In this document: positions 50,569-51,435 of the stretch, piece by piece | Layout of the letters: every line of letters begins with the position of its first letter | How positions within the stretch are numbered: position 1 is the stretch's first letter | From: Motiliproteus sp963974645 | GTDB lineage: Bacteria > Pseudomonadota > Gammaproteobacteria > Pseudomonadales > Balneatricaceae | Length of the DNA stretch: 51,435 bases | Direction: 5' to 3' | NCBI GenBank assembly: GCA_963974645.1 | Contig: CAXBEA010000015.1 | Span: 1-51,435 of the forward strand | Program-made: the position numbers and the translations under genes | Notes under the pieces: generated by a model | Databases searched by the model: none | The model's input: only the letters and a program-made list of their open reading frames with translations | What the model was told of the DNA's origin: nothing

Positions 50569-51435
50569 ATGGCTATGGAATTTAGTGCTGTGTGCGTAGG
50601 AAAACTGCAAGTTAAGCTACTTTTGTTACTCGTAGCACTGGCGCCCTTGGCGTATGGTGGTAGTCACAAATCCGTGGTCACTCCTCCTCCCCAGACAGGT
50701 CTTGTGTGTAATGCGGATGTGCCTAACATTGCCAATATCAACGAACTTGGTGACGTCGATAGTGGCGCGTTTTTTGATTATATAGAAGTAAAAATCCTTC
50801 AAGACAGCACCGATATTGATGGTTGGAAGCTTTGTGCAGCTAGGGATGGCAAAGATCCAACCTGTGCGTTGTTGGGCCAGGGTAGTGGTAATTGGAGTGG
50901 CGGCAGTGCAACCGGAACAGATGATGATAATGGTTCGGGGGGGACCGCTTTTTTAGCCCATACAGGGATCACTTATAGCGACGATGATATTAAAGGTCTA
51001 AGAGCGTCGGCCACGCGGGGTGAGGTTATCCTCGTAGATAGCAGCGGTCTGGTTATCGACCATATTGGCTATAGCCGAAACAGCAGCTGTACGACCCAGG
51101 ATTACTGGGATATGGATGCATCCTGCGGGACCTGTCTCACCCTCAATGCCAGCTCTAGTAACAAAGTGCCGGCCCGTAAAAATCCTGATGGTGAAGGTGA
51201 TTGGGTCGATACAGGGGAGACACCGACGCCTGGAAGCGCTAATAACACCGTTGCCGTCGCGGGTGTTGATCACTACCAATTGAGTTATGACAGCAGCCCC
51301 GGTATTACTTGTCAGGCTACGACAGTGACCGCAACAGCGCATGATGGGTCAGATCCTGATGCGGCATTTATCCCCACGAACGGCTTGGAATTGACGTTCA
51401 GCAGTACTGCAGGTTGTGTTTTTACGCCGTCGGTA
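50569..51435 (+). CDS. MshQ/DUF6701-like large surface protein, 5' part
   Basis: 289 codons, open to the window edge, so the gene is partial. A signal peptide (LLLLLVALAPLAYGG, about residues 17-31) is followed by a short Pro-rich linker and a lamin-tail-like domain (about 46-225): NELGDVDSGAFFDYIEVKIL, DIDGWKLC, GEVILVDSSGLVIDHIGYS. From about 232 a second domain begins, VDHYQLSYDSSPGITCQATTVTATAHDG, the pattern seen in MshQ/DUF6701 adhesin-like proteins. Cys residues suggest disulphides. It is likely cell-surface; MSHA-pilus genes are not in view. Confidence 0.75.
   Translation, partial: MAMEFSAVCVGKLQVKLLLLLVALAPLAYGGSHKSVVTPPPQTGLVCNADVPNIANINELGDVDSGAFFDYIEVKILQDSTDIDGWKLCAARDGKDPTCALLGQGSGNWSGGSATGTDDDNGSGGTAFLAHTGITYSDDDIKGLRASATRGEVILVDSSGLVIDHIGYSRNSSCTTQDYWDMDASCGTCLTLNASSSNKVPARKNPDGEGDWVDTGETPTPGSANNTVAVAGVDHYQLSYDSSPGITCQATTVTATAHDGSDPDAAFIPTNGLELTFSSTAGCVFTPSV

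Overview
The window looks like the chromosome of a marine gammaproteobacterium of the Oceanospirillales/Pseudomonadales type. The evidence is gene order and gene content: purN-purM ... DUF2066-perM-hda, arsC-wrbA-DUF2069-yihY, cmoA-cmoB with cmoM nearby, a fatty-acid oxidation set and an MshQ-like surface protein. The species cannot be named from sequence alone.

Layout. 0.2-8.4 kb is a patchy region: an aldehyde dehydrogenase, a periplasmic haem (Tll0287-like) protein, a duplicated tail of that gene, a decayed transposase, a decayed integron-type integrase, a spermidine-synthase-like methyltransferase, a LysR/SDR divergent pair, two unknown genes, a REP-like repeat and the 3' end of a group II intron. 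8.4-12.9 kb is an acyl-CoA oxidation operon (thiolase, acyl-CoA dehydrogenase, HSD10-type SDR) with a divergent AraC regulator. 13-30.3 kb is mostly housekeeping: an exported YqgE paralogue, RarD, a double receiver, YciA, CmoB/CmoA/CmoM, azoreductase, a tandem hotdog thioesterase, PilZ, YgjP, pyruvate kinase, DUF3108, PurN and PurM.

30.3-34.9 kb is an accessory island inserted between purM and the DUF2066 gene. It begins with integron gene cassettes. Two attC sites are visible, and in each the R'' box is the exact complement of the core box at the start of the same cassette, which is the signature of real cassettes. No integrase gene lies next to them. The second cassette encodes a protein with an RHQITH motif resembling HEPN ribonucleases. 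The third cassette is truncated by an IS1111-group IS110 element with a non-coding 3' flank where a bridge/seek RNA is expected. Behind it lie a frameshifted REP-associated transposase, an orphan DinJ-type antitoxin, the haem-binding end of a cytochrome P460 gene and a second group II intron 3' end.

34.9-49.8 kb returns to conserved backbone: DUF2066, PerM, Hda, RluF, ArsC-WrbA-DUF2069, YihY, acylphosphatase, lytic transglycosylase, DnaJ-related protein, FadH with a TetR regulator, and a lone FetB permease. 50.0-50.5 kb is a Glu-Gly-Glu-Gly tRNA cluster. A large exported MshQ/DUF6701-type protein then runs off the right edge.
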